Shown: one piece after another, positions 40,132 to 49,528 of the stretch
How positions within the stretch are numbered: the first letter of the stretch is position 1
Layout of the letters: each line of letters starts with the position of its first letter
Origin: an uncultured Eubacterium sp.
GTDB taxonomy: Bacteria > Bacillota > Clostridia > Lachnospirales > Lachnospiraceae
DNA: 64,000 nucleotides
NCBI GenBank assembly: GCA_905235555.1
Contig: CAJOMD010000001.1
Span: 1-64,000, forward strand
Direction: 5' to 3'
Notes under the pieces: model-generated
What the model was told of the DNA's origin: nothing
What the model saw: the letters and a program-made list of their open reading frames with translations, nothing else
Databases searched by the model: none
Made by a program: the position numbers and the translations under genes

Positions 40132-41302
40132 AAATATATTAAGAGCAATTAAGCTCGCTGGAAAGAAAATACTTTATAAAATGGCCTGCGCTACCACAAA
40201 GGTGGATAAGCGCGTGGTGTTTTTTGAGAGTTTTCAAGGACGAAATTTTAGTTGCAGTCCAAAAGCCATATTCGAAGAAATGAGAGACTCAGGTGATTAC
40301 GATGACTATGAGTTTATCTGGTCTTTTAGAAATGTTCATAAGCCAGGAAAGATTTTTGAAAAACTAGTAGGTAGCGACAAAGGACCAAAAATTTCTATAG
40401 TAAAATATGAAACATTTTCATATTATAAAGCACTGGCTAAAGCGAAGTACTGGGTATTAAATTCTAATACTAGAAAATTTTTAAAACCTAGACCAGACCA
40501 AATGTATATTCAAACATGGCATGGAACTCCTTTGAAGAAAATTGGACTAGATGTGCCGGGAAGTGATTTAGATTACGCTTATGAGGGAGAAAAGTTTTCA
40601 TATATGATTTCTCCTTCCAAGTATTGCAGCGAGAAATATATTTCTGCGTTTGGCTTGGAAGGAAGAGAGGATATAGTTTTAGAAACTGGCTATCCAAGAA
40701 ACGATGCGCTATTTACATTTGATCAAGCAAAAGTAAATTCAGTTTTAAGAGAGCTAGATGTTCCACGAGGAAAGAAGATAATTCTCTATGCCCCAACTTT
40801 TAGAGATAATAAGCATTCACAAGTTAGTGGATATGAGAATGCTTCGGGATTAGACTTTGATAAGTTAAAAGAACAGATAGGAGAAGAATATATAATTTTA
40901 TTTAGAGCGCATTACTTTGTGGCCAAGAATATGAATTTTGAAAAGTATAAAGACTTTGTGATAGATGTTTCAGACTACGAAGATGTGAATGACTTATACA
41001 TAGTAAGCGATATGTTGGTAACAGACTATTCATCTGTATTTTTTGACTATGCAAATCTCAAACGTCCAATAATCTTTTATATGTATGATTACGAAGACTA
41101 CAAAGCAAATGCTCGAGATTTCTATTTAAATAAAAATGAACTCCCTGGCCCAATTACTAAAACTCAAGAGGAACTGGTTGAAGCAATTGATGAAACAAGG
41201 ATATTTATCCCAGACGCCAGATACTCGATGTTTAACCAAAAGTTTAATCATTTAGATGGAATCAACAAGGGATTGGATGTTGCAAAGAAAATTATTAAAT
41301 AA
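40118..41302 (+). CDS. CDP-glycerol glycerophosphotransferase (TagB/TagF-type)
   Basis: QTWHGTPLKKIGLD; LYAPTFRDN; MLVTDYSSVFFDYANLKRPIIF. Confidence 0.93.
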   Translation: MKTIKNILRAIKLAGKKILYKMACATTKVDKRVVFFESFQGRNFSCSPKAIFEEMRDSGDYDDYEFIWSFRNVHKPGKIFEKLVGSDKGPKISIVKYETFSYYKALAKAKYWVLNSNTRKFLKPRPDQMYIQTWHGTPLKKIGLDVPGSDLDYAYEGEKFSYMISPSKYCSEKYISAFGLEGREDIVLETGYPRNDALFTFDQAKVNSVLRELDVPRGKKIILYAPTFRDNKHSQVSGYENASGLDFDKLKEQIGEEYIILFRAHYFVAKNMNFEKYKDFVIDVSDYEDVNDLYIVSDMLVTDYSSVFFDYANLKRPIIFYMYDYEDYKANARDFYLNKNELPGPITKTQEELVEAIDETRIFIPDARYSMFNQKFNHLDGINKGLDVAKKIIK

Positions 41303-41321
41303 TATAGAAAAATATTCAGGC

Positions 41322-41378
41322 AACGAAAAAGAGAGCCAACCGAACGACTTTTCTAGTGGGATGGCTCTCTTTTTCGTT
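41322..41378. terminator. Long bidirectional hairpin between convergent genes
   Basis: 17-bp perfect arms aacgaaaaagagagcca / tggctctctttttcgtt; loop accgaacgacttttctagtggga. Confidence 0.9.
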
Positions 41379-41412
41379 TAATCCTACCTTCTTTTTCTTT
41401 TTATTAAAATTA

Positions 41413-42606
41413 TTATTCTTCAATATTTGATAAATAACTATTCTCAACAATCAAGTCTACGATAGCCTTAGACGCAGTGCCCTCATCACAGTGATTATAC
41501 TTATTATGGAAAGCTTCATATTTCTCGGTCCATTCTTCTTTGTCGTAGTTATTAATAGATTCTATTAATTCATCATTGCTATAAAGCAATGGGCCAGGGG
41601 CTTCTTCTTTGAAGTCGAAATAGAAGCCACGAAGGTCATTCATATATTCGTCGTAGTCGTAAGTAAAGAATACGATTGGACGGTTCAGAACGCTATAGTC
41701 AAACATTACAGAAGAGTAGTCAGTAATTAACATATCTGAAACTAAGTATAGATCTGCTATATCACACTCCTCGCCGTACTGATATACAAATCCATCGTAT
41801 TGGCTCCAATCTACAGAATCTTTTATTAGGTAGTGATATTTAACAATCATCACATACTCATCTGAAATGGATTCTCGCAAAGCATCAAAGTCCATCTGAT
41901 TAGCAAATTTATATTCTCCCAACTTATAAAACTGATTATCTCTCCATGTTGGAGCATACAAAATAACCTTTTTATTAAGAGGAAGACCCATCTTACGCTT
42001 TAGTTCATAGATTTGGCTGGCAGTAGTGTTGAGTAGTTTATCATTTCTAGGATATCCAACTTCTAGTATTGTTTTGTCAAAGTCAAAGCATTTCCTAAAA
42101 ATCTTTGTAGAGTACGAATTCTGGGACAAAAGGTAATCCCATGCAGCAATACTCTTTCTAAAGTGCTTGTGATATCTACTAACATCAGTATTTCCTGCCA
42201 TATCGATAGATTCCATATCTAGCGCAAGTTTCTTAAGAGGTGTTCCGTGCCATGTCTGGATGTATGTGCCCTTTCGGTTCTTGTGAAGATACCTTGGAAG
42301 TCTAGAGTCTGATACTATAAAGGCAGCAGACGAATAAACCTTAAAGAAAGGCATTGTTTTGTATGTAACAGTCTTAAATTTACCAGGAATCAAGCTGAGA
42401 TCTATATCATTTACATTTTTGAACACCCAGTAAACTTCAAACTTCTCATCCAAACCCTGTCTTACGAATTCTTCATATATATATCTAGGGTTTCCTGTAT
42501 AATTTCTAAACATGTTACTCTCAAAAACTATTACATTCTCTTTAAACCGAATAGTCATCGCGAATAACTTATAAAAATTGGTCAAAAACTGCTTAATATA
42601 CTTCAT
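41413..42606 (-). CDS. CDP-glycerol glycerophosphotransferase (TagB/TagF-type)
   Basis: QTWHGTPLKKLALD; LYAPTWRDNQFY; MLITDYSSVMFDYSVLNRPIVF; start taken at MKYIKQF. Confidence 0.92.
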   Translation of the reverse strand: MKYIKQFLTNFYKLFAMTIRFKENVIVFESNMFRNYTGNPRYIYEEFVRQGLDEKFEVYWVFKNVNDIDLSLIPGKFKTVTYKTMPFFKVYSSAAFIVSDSRLPRYLHKNRKGTYIQTWHGTPLKKLALDMESIDMAGNTDVSRYHKHFRKSIAAWDYLLSQNSYSTKIFRKCFDFDKTILEVGYPRNDKLLNTTASQIYELKRKMGLPLNKKVILYAPTWRDNQFYKLGEYKFANQMDFDALRESISDEYVMIVKYHYLIKDSVDWSQYDGFVYQYGEECDIADLYLVSDMLITDYSSVMFDYSVLNRPIVFFTYDYDEYMNDLRGFYFDFKEEAPGPLLYSNDELIESINNYDKEEWTEKYEAFHNKYNHCDEGTASKAIVDLIVENSYLSNIEE

Positions 42607-42823
42607 AAAAAGTAAAAATCCTCCAGTAGTTTTTTGCATAGGTGCTATTTTAACATATATAAGAAAAATTTCCACTTATTAGCCAGTCTTACCCAAAAAT
42701 ATGTTCGCCCCAAAGTCCCATATTTATTGATTAAACCCCATGTATAAGTTATAATATTACAAGGCTATGAAAGGAGATAATGCCTTTTTATTTTTAGTGC
42801 AAAAAGGTATTGTTTTATTAATT

Positions 42824-43216
42824 ATGAAAAAAGTAATTACATACGGAACATTTGATATGCTTCACTATGGACATATAAATTTACTTCGAAGAGCAAAGGA
42901 ATTGGGAGACTATTTGGTAGTAGTTCTTTCTACTGATGAGTTCAACTGGAATATGAAACAGAAAAAATGTTATTTTACATATGAAGAGAGAAAAATGGTG
43001 CTTGAAGCCATAAAATATGTGGACGAGGTTATCCCTGAGAACAATTGGGAGCAGAAGGTAACTGATGTTCAGGAAAACGATATTGATGTTTTTGTTATGG
43101 GCAATGATTGGGAAGGTAAATTTGACTTCCTAAAAGACTACTGCGAAGTAGTTTACTTGCCTCGAACAGAGGGGATCTCAACCACACAAATTAAGGATGA
43201 CTTAAATAATAAATAG
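42824..43216 (+). CDS. tagD: Glycerol-3-phosphate cytidylyltransferase
   Basis: KKVITYGTFDMLHYGHINLLRRAKELGDYLVV...EGISTTQIK. Confidence 0.95.
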   Translation: MKKVITYGTFDMLHYGHINLLRRAKELGDYLVVVLSTDEFNWNMKQKKCYFTYEERKMVLEAIKYVDEVIPENNWEQKVTDVQENDIDVFVMGNDWEGKFDFLKDYCEVVYLPRTEGISTTQIKDDLNNK

Positions 43217-43235
43217 ATTTAAGTCAGGAGGATTT

Positions 43236-45428
43236 ATGCTAAGCATTATTGTTACACATAAAACAAATACAGGTTACCTAACAGATTGTCTAGAAAGTAT
43301 AGCGGAGCAAGACTATAAAGACTTTGAAACTATACTTGTACTAGACCACACAAAGGATAACTTGGATGCACTAATAGAAGAATATACTGATTCCATCAAC
43401 CTAAAAGTCTTTGAATTAGAGGACAAAGAGGGAGTTTCGGCGGCTAGAAACCTTGGTTTAAGCAAGGCTTCTGGCGATTTTATTACATTCATTGATAATG
43501 ATGATTATATAATGCCAGAGACTCTATCAGGGATGATGGAATTATTTAATGATGAGACAGATATGGCATACTGCAAGTTTAAAACTACGTGGTTCCAAAA
43601 GAAAGCCTTTAACGAAGCCCAAGCCGAAGAAGGCGAAGATGAAGATGATGAAATAATAGAAGTAGATTTTGAAGATGTATTCGACTACAAAGTAGAATAC
43701 TTCAAAAAACTAGAGAAAGAATCTGTGCTTGGTGCAATCTATAGAAAATCACTATTTACAGATAACGGTATTGTATTTAACGAAGAACAAAAGTACTTTG
43801 CAGATGCCAAAGTATTGATGGGGCTACTTGATAATGCTAGAGAAATCAAGACATCCCATAAGGGAATGTATGTTAAGCGCTCACACAATGACAAACTTAA
43901 TAACCCATCTCTAAATCAGATAGAAAAAGAAACAACTATGCCATTTTATTTTGTGTCATATGATAATGCGATAAAGGCCACAGAAAATAATAAGAGACTT
44001 CGAAATCATATGTATGTGATTTTGGCGAAGTTTATCACGAAGCCATATCTTAGAAAGATCCGCGACAAAAAAGAAGAGTGGGGAGATGTTTGGGAGAAGG
44101 AATTTTTCAGGGAACTAGCTAAGAGAGCAAAAGATGTGGATTTAAAAGCCCTAAAGAAAAAAGACTTTACTAGAGCGGAGAAAAAACTTGTTAAAGTGAT
44201 GGGAGAGGGCAACTTTGATAAAGCCTATAAACAAGGGCTTAAAGTGCTTGCTAGAAGAAAATTGGTTAAGATGATCATAAACAAGAGAGTTCGAAATAAG
44301 ACATTTGCTCTCTACGTCTTCAGCAAGATGAAATTTAAAACTAACTGGATTGTGTTCGAGAGTTTCATGGGAAGAAATTGCTCGGGCCAGCCTAAGTACA
44401 TATATCAATATTTGCAAAAGCATTATCCAGGCAAATACAAATGCATATGGGTAGTGGATAGACGTGGAGTGAAGATTCCAGGCAAGTATAAAAAATGTAA
44501 GAGATTTGGAATTAAGTATTTCTACTATATGAATAGAAGTAAATACTGGGTAATCAATATGAGACAGCCTCTAAGTGTTCCAAAGAGAGATGACACTATT
44601 ATCCTTTCTACATGGCACGGAACTCCGCTTAAGAGATTAGTGTTTGATATGGATGATGTACATTCAGCTACACCTCAGTATAAAAATATTGTTTACAGTC
44701 AGACTAGAGAGTGGGATTACCTACTATCTGACAATCCATTTTCCACAGAGAAATTCCAGAGCTGCTTTTTGTTTGATAAGGAAAAGATTTTGGAGGCGGG
44801 CTATCCAGCCAACGATCCACTATACGCCGAAGACAAGGAAGAATACGCAGCAAAGATTAAAAAGAAACTTGGAATTCCAGAGGATAAGAAAGTTATTCTA
44901 TACGCACCTACTTGGAGAGACGACAATTTCTTTGAAGCGGGCCAGTATGGATTTGATCTAGATTTAGATTTGAATCGCTTGCAGAAAGAGTTTGGTGATG
45001 AGTATGTAGTATTGCTTCGTCTTCACTATTTTGTCGTTGAGAAGATGGATCTATCTAAGTATGGAGACTTTACAGTAAATGGCTGTGATTATGATGACAT
45101 TACAGATCTTTACTTAGTTTCTGACATTTTAATGACAGACTACTCATCGGTATTCTTTGACTACGCAAACCTAGAAAGGCCAATATTGTTCTTTACATAC
45201 GATATTGATAAATATAGAGATGTGTTAAGAGGCTTCTATTTGGACATGGAAAAGGATTTGCCTGGACCATTGCTACTTACAAATGAAGATGTGGTAGATG
45301 CTATTAAAAACATCGATCAGATTAAAGAAAAATACAAAGACCGCTATCAAGAATTCTATAATAGATTCTGTTGCATAGATGATGGAAATGCTGCTAAGAG
45401 AGTAGTGGAAGAAGTATTTGAAAAGTAA
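43236..45428 (+). CDS. Fusion: N-terminal GT2 + C-terminal CDP-glycerol glycerophosphotransferase
   Basis: 730 aa; N-term LSIIVTHKTNTGYLTDCLESIAEQ...FIDNDDY; C-term STWHGTPLKRLVFD...LYAPTWRDDNFF...MTDYSSVFFDYANLERPILF. Confidence 0.92.
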   Translation: MLSIIVTHKTNTGYLTDCLESIAEQDYKDFETILVLDHTKDNLDALIEEYTDSINLKVFELEDKEGVSAARNLGLSKASGDFITFIDNDDYIMPETLSGMMELFNDETDMAYCKFKTTWFQKKAFNEAQAEEGEDEDDEIIEVDFEDVFDYKVEYFKKLEKESVLGAIYRKSLFTDNGIVFNEEQKYFADAKVLMGLLDNAREIKTSHKGMYVKRSHNDKLNNPSLNQIEKETTMPFYFVSYDNAIKATENNKRLRNHMYVILAKFITKPYLRKIRDKKEEWGDVWEKEFFRELAKRAKDVDLKALKKKDFTRAEKKLVKVMGEGNFDKAYKQGLKVLARRKLVKMIINKRVRNKTFALYVFSKMKFKTNWIVFESFMGRNCSGQPKYIYQYLQKHYPGKYKCIWVVDRRGVKIPGKYKKCKRFGIKYFYYMNRSKYWVINMRQPLSVPKRDDTIILSTWHGTPLKRLVFDMDDVHSATPQYKNIVYSQTREWDYLLSDNPFSTEKFQSCFLFDKEKILEAGYPANDPLYAEDKEEYAAKIKKKLGIPEDKKVILYAPTWRDDNFFEAGQYGFDLDLDLNRLQKEFGDEYVVLLRLHYFVVEKMDLSKYGDFTVNGCDYDDITDLYLVSDILMTDYSSVFFDYANLERPILFFTYDIDKYRDVLRGFYLDMEKDLPGPLLLTNEDVVDAIKNIDQIKEKYKDRYQEFYNRFCCIDDGNAAKRVVEEVFEK

Positions 45429-45470
45429 AAAATAGGCCTAAAATACTAAATTTATGTAAACCAGATTTTG

Positions 45471-45498
45471 TTGACATTAGTGTATTATGCATTATAAT
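45471..45498 (+). promoter_or_regulatory. Sigma-A-type promoter upstream of tagG-like gene
   Basis: TTGACA (45471-45476), 16-nt spacer, TATAAT (45493-45498). Confidence 0.75.
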
Positions 45499-45535
45499 TT
45501 AAAGGCTAGTCTAAAATGGCTGGTTTGGAGGTAAT

Positions 45536-46324
45536 ATGAAGAAGTATTGGGAAGGTTTTATGAGATATCGTTACCTGCTAAATGAACTGGTACGAAAAGG
45601 CATAAAACTTAAATACAGAAGATCATATCTGGGATTAGTTTGGACATTGCTTGAGCCGCTACTTACCACACTAGTTTTGTGGTTCGTATTTGGCACCTTG
45701 TTAGGTAGAGGAGATGCGCTATATCCAGTGTACATTCTATCTGGTCGTTTGATTTATAGTTGTTTTTCAAGTTCGAGTAAGATCGCTATGAGATCAATTA
45801 GATCAAACCAGGCTATGATAAAAAAGGTATATGTACCAAAGTATTTATATCCTCTTTCAAGTGTGCTTTATAACTATATTCTATTTTTGTTATCGCTTAT
45901 TATTTTGGCGATTACATCAGTAGTTTTAAAAGTGCCATTTACATGGCATATAATAGAGGCGGTTATTCCTCTATTAGTTCTATTTATCATGTGTATAGCA
46001 GCAGGTCTTATCTTATCTACTGTCTGTGTATTCTTTAGAGACTTGGAGTACTTGTGGGACGTCTTACTAATGCTTATTATGTACTGCTCAGCTATTTTCT
46101 ACTATTTAAAGACTATTGGTCCTGCAGCAAAAGTGATAGAGTGGAATCCACTTTATTGCATAATCGCCAACTTTAGACATGTACTTATGGAACAAGGTTC
46201 AATCTTCACGAATGGTGATAATCTATTTATGTTGATATACTCAGCAATATTCAGTATTGTAGCGCTTCTATTTGGTATTTGGATATTCAAAAAGAATCAA
46301 GATAAATTTATCTTGCATATTTAG
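45536..46324 (+). CDS. tagG: Teichoic acid/polysaccharide ABC exporter permease (TagG-type)
   Basis: 262 aa ABC-2 permease; GIKLKYRRSYLGLVWTLLEPLL. Confidence 0.9.
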   Translation: MKKYWEGFMRYRYLLNELVRKGIKLKYRRSYLGLVWTLLEPLLTTLVLWFVFGTLLGRGDALYPVYILSGRLIYSCFSSSSKIAMRSIRSNQAMIKKVYVPKYLYPLSSVLYNYILFLLSLIILAITSVVLKVPFTWHIIEAVIPLLVLFIMCIAAGLILSTVCVFFRDLEYLWDVLLMLIMYCSAIFYYLKTIGPAAKVIEWNPLYCIIANFRHVLMEQGSIFTNGDNLFMLIYSAIFSIVALLFGIWIFKKNQDKFILHI

Positions 46325-46333
46325 GAGGGAATT

Positions 46334-47077
46334 ATGGCAAAGAAAGCTTTAGTAGTACAAGATGTCAGTATTCTCTTCAACCTAAGCAAAGAGAATGTAG
46401 ACAACTTAAAGGAATTATTAATAAAGAAGATAAAGGGTGAAAAAATTCGCTTCAATGAATTTTGGGCTCTTAAAAATATTAACTTTGAGTTAAACAAAGG
46501 AGACAGGCTTGGAATTCTTGGACTTAACGGTGCAGGAAAGTCCACTCTTCTAAAAATTATAGCCGGAGTTTACAAACCAACTACCGGTAAGGTTATAAGA
46601 AACGGACATATCGCTCCTATGATTGAGTTGGGTGCTGGCTTTGACCCTAACTACACAGGAAGAGAAAATATTTTCCTATACGGTTCAGTACTTGGTTTCT
46701 CAAGAGAGTTTCTTGAGTCCAAGTATGAGGAGATTTTAGAGTTCTCAGAACTTGGGGACTTTATAGATGTTCCAATTAAAAACTACTCATCAGGTATGAG
46801 AGCTAGACTTGGTTTCTCAATAGCCACTGTGGTAGAGCCGGAGATTTTGATTTTGGACGAGGTACTATCTGTAGGTGATGCTAAGTTTAGAAAGAAGTGC
46901 GAGAAGAAGATGCAAGGTATGTTTGATCACGGCGTAACAGTTCTTTTCGTATCACATAGTTTAGAGCAGGTTAAAAGACTTTGTAATAAAGCCATTTTAC
47001 TAGAGCATGGAGAATTGATAGCCGAGGGTGATATTAATGAAGTGGCAGAAATATATGATTCAATGCTAAATGATTAG
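46334..47077 (+). CDS. tagH: Teichoic acid/polysaccharide ABC exporter ATPase (TagH-type)
   Basis: GLNGAGKSTLLKIIAGVYKPTTG...NYSSGMRARLGFSIATVVEPEILILDEVLSVGDAKF. Confidence 0.92.
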   Translation: MAKKALVVQDVSILFNLSKENVDNLKELLIKKIKGEKIRFNEFWALKNINFELNKGDRLGILGLNGAGKSTLLKIIAGVYKPTTGKVIRNGHIAPMIELGAGFDPNYTGRENIFLYGSVLGFSREFLESKYEEILEFSELGDFIDVPIKNYSSGMRARLGFSIATVVEPEILILDEVLSVGDAKFRKKCEKKMQGMFDHGVTVLFVSHSLEQVKRLCNKAILLEHGELIAEGDINEVAEIYDSMLND

Positions 47078-47100
47078 TATATGAAGAAAAGAGGTTAGTT

Positions 47101-47364
47101 ATGACAAGAGAAGGACTTAGACATGAGAACAAGGGCACATGCTCAAGAGCGGTGCGTTTTGACATAGTAGATGACAAGGTACGAAACGTTAAATTTGAAG
47201 GTGGATGTCATGGAAACACTCAAGGAGTGGCAGCGCTAGTAGAAGGGATGGATGTGGATGAAGCTATCTCAAGAATGAAAGGAATAGATTGCCAGGCCAG
47301 AGGGACTTCTTGTCCAGACCAGTTGGCAGAAGGCCTAGAACAAGCAAAGGAAGGTATTATATAA
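47101..47364 (+). CDS. TSCPD domain-containing protein (TIGR03905-like)
   Basis: 87 aa; GTCSRAVRFDIVDDKVRNVKFEGGCHGNTQGVAALVEGM...GTSCPDQLAEGL. Confidence 0.9.
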   Translation: MTREGLRHENKGTCSRAVRFDIVDDKVRNVKFEGGCHGNTQGVAALVEGMDVDEAISRMKGIDCQARGTSCPDQLAEGLEQAKEGII

Positions 47365-48060
47365 ATGATAGGAATTATTGGAGCAAGATTTGACGAAGTC
47401 CAGGGATTAAAGGACATAATGAAAAATGTAAAAGTGGAAGAAAAAGCAGGAATGCAATTTTACTCAGGAGACCTCTGCGGCAAAGACGCTGTGGTTGTTC
47501 GCTGCGGAATAGGTAAGGTTAATGCTAGTATATGTGCACAGATTTTAGTGGACGATTTCCACATTGATTATTTGATAAATACTGGAGTGGCTGGTTCACT
47601 AAATAATGATATGAATATTTGTGATATCGTTATTTCAAGAAAAGCTATTCAGCATGATTTTAATACAGGAACTTTGGATGATTGTGATCCAGGCGAAATA
47701 CCAAATATAGGAACTAAATTCTTTGACGCGGACGATAGAATGATTGAAATGGCAACAAGGAGTGCGCAGCGCTTGAACTTAGGCGTTAAAGTTATTGAGG
47801 GTATTATTGCTACAGGCGATCAATTCATTAGCGATAAGGACGCGAAAGATTATTTGGTAGAAGAGTTTGATGCAGATTGTTGTGAGATGGAGGGAGCATC
47901 TATAGCACAAGTGGCTTATCTAAACGATGTGCCTTTTGTAATCTTAAGAGCAATTTCAGACAAGGCTGATGGATCTGCTAGAATGTCTTTCGATGATTTT
48001 GTAAGTACAGCAGCAGAGCATTCAATGCAATTGGTTAAGGAAATGGTTGTATCACTATAG
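47365..48060 (+). CDS. mtnN: 5'-methylthioadenosine/S-adenosylhomocysteine nucleosidase
   Basis: MIGIIGARFDEV...INTGVAGSL...EMEGASIAQVAYLNDVPFVILRAISDKAD. Confidence 0.95.
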   Translation: MIGIIGARFDEVQGLKDIMKNVKVEEKAGMQFYSGDLCGKDAVVVRCGIGKVNASICAQILVDDFHIDYLINTGVAGSLNNDMNICDIVISRKAIQHDFNTGTLDDCDPGEIPNIGTKFFDADDRMIEMATRSAQRLNLGVKVIEGIIATGDQFISDKDAKDYLVEEFDADCCEMEGASIAQVAYLNDVPFVILRAISDKADGSARMSFDDFVSTAAEHSMQLVKEMVVSL

Positions 48061-48087
48061 ATAGATTTTTATTTGGAGGAAATATTG

Positions 48088-49434
48088 ATGAGTAAAGTAA
48101 CATTTGATTATTCTAAGGCTACGCAGTATGTGTCAGAGGCAGACATTAAGGCTATAATGCCAAAAGCAGAAGAAGCTAAAAAGGCATTGGTGGAAAAGAC
48201 AGGCGAGGGAAATGATTTTCTTGGTTGGATTGATTTGCCAGTAAATTATGACAAGGAAGAGTTTGCAAGAATAAAAGAAGCAGCAGAGAAGATTAAGAAC
48301 GATTCAGAGGTTTTAATCGTAATCGGTATTGGTGGTTCATACCTAGGTGCAAGAGCAGCTATCGAGTTTCTAAGACACGATTTCTATAACAATGCGCCAA
48401 AGGAAATTAGAAAGACACCAGAAATCTACTATGCTGGAAACAATATTAGTTCTTCTTACTTGAATGCGCTATTGGATGTGGTAGGAGAAAGAGATTTCTC
48501 AGTAAATATTATTTCCAAGTCAGGAACTACTACAGAGCCTGCTATCGCATTTAGAGTATTCAAAGAAAAACTTGAAAAGAAATATGGAAAAGAAGAAGCA
48601 GCTAAGAGAATTTATGCTACTACAGATGCTAATAAGGGAGCTCTAAAGAGTCTAGCTACAGCTGAAGGTTACGAGAGTTTTGTAGTGCCTGATGATGTAG
48701 GTGGAAGATTCTCAGTTCTCACTGCAGTAGGTCTTCTTCCTATCGCAGTTAGTGGCGCTGATATAGACAAACTTATGGAAGGTGCAGCAAGCGGAAGAGA
48801 GATGGCTCTAAATAATGATGCTATGGGAAATGACGCTATGCTATATGCTGCAGCTAGAAACGTAATGCTAGGCAAGGGTAAATCTGTAGAGATTACAGCT
48901 AACTATGAACCAAGTCTTCACTACGTAGCTGAGTGGTGGAAACAGCTTTATGGCGAGAGTGAAGGAAAAGATAGAAAAGGTATTTTTCCAGCAGCAGTTG
49001 ACTTGACAACAGACTTACATTCACTAGGTCAGTTCATTCAGGATGGAACTAGAATTATGTTTGAGACAGTTCTAAATGTAGAAGAACCACAAAGCAGTGT
49101 GGTAATAGGTGAAGATCCAGAAGATATTGACGGACTAAATTACTTAGCTGGAAAAGATATGGATTTCGTAAACAAGTCGGCTATGAATGGAACAATCCTT
49201 GCACACACTGACGGTGAAGTTGCAAACTTCATTATAAATATTCCAAAGCAAGATGAATTTAGTCTTGGACAGTTGTTCTATATGTATGAATTCGCTTGCG
49301 GTGTTAGTGGATATATGCTAGGAGTTAATCCATTTAATCAACCAGGTGTTGAGAGTTACAAAGCAAATATGTTTGCACTACTTGGTAAACCTGGATTTGA
49401 AGATAAAACAGAAGAGTTATTGAAGAGACTATAA
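48088..49434 (+). CDS. pgi: Glucose-6-phosphate isomerase
   Basis: [33 protein letters not shown]; start taken at MSKVTF. Confidence 0.96.
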   Translation: MSKVTFDYSKATQYVSEADIKAIMPKAEEAKKALVEKTGEGNDFLGWIDLPVNYDKEEFARIKEAAEKIKNDSEVLIVIGIGGSYLGARAAIEFLRHDFYNNAPKEIRKTPEIYYAGNNISSSYLNALLDVVGERDFSVNIISKSGTTTEPAIAFRVFKEKLEKKYGKEEAAKRIYATTDANKGALKSLATAEGYESFVVPDDVGGRFSVLTAVGLLPIAVSGADIDKLMEGAASGREMALNNDAMGNDAMLYAAARNVMLGKGKSVEITANYEPSLHYVAEWWKQLYGESEGKDRKGIFPAAVDLTTDLHSLGQFIQDGTRIMFETVLNVEEPQSSVVIGEDPEDIDGLNYLAGKDMDFVNKSAMNGTILAHTDGEVANFIINIPKQDEFSLGQLFYMYEFACGVSGYMLGVNPFNQPGVESYKANMFALLGKPGFEDKTEELLKRL

Positions 49435-49453
49435 AAATTTTAAATAATAAAGG

Positions 49454-49488
49454 AAGCCCTCAAATGTAAAAACATTTGAGGGCTTTTT
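49454..49488 (+). terminator. Rho-independent terminator after pgi
   Basis: aagccctcaaatgt-aaaa-acatttgagggctttttg. Confidence 0.85.
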
Positions 49489-49528
49489 GTTGTTTTAGAA
49501 CAGTATTTCAAATAGAAAGTTGTAAAAA

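Noticed and set aside
44644-44961. Same-strand alternative-frame ORF inside the GT2-TagF fusion
   Set aside because: Overlaps a conserved frame; translation shows no plausible protein features.
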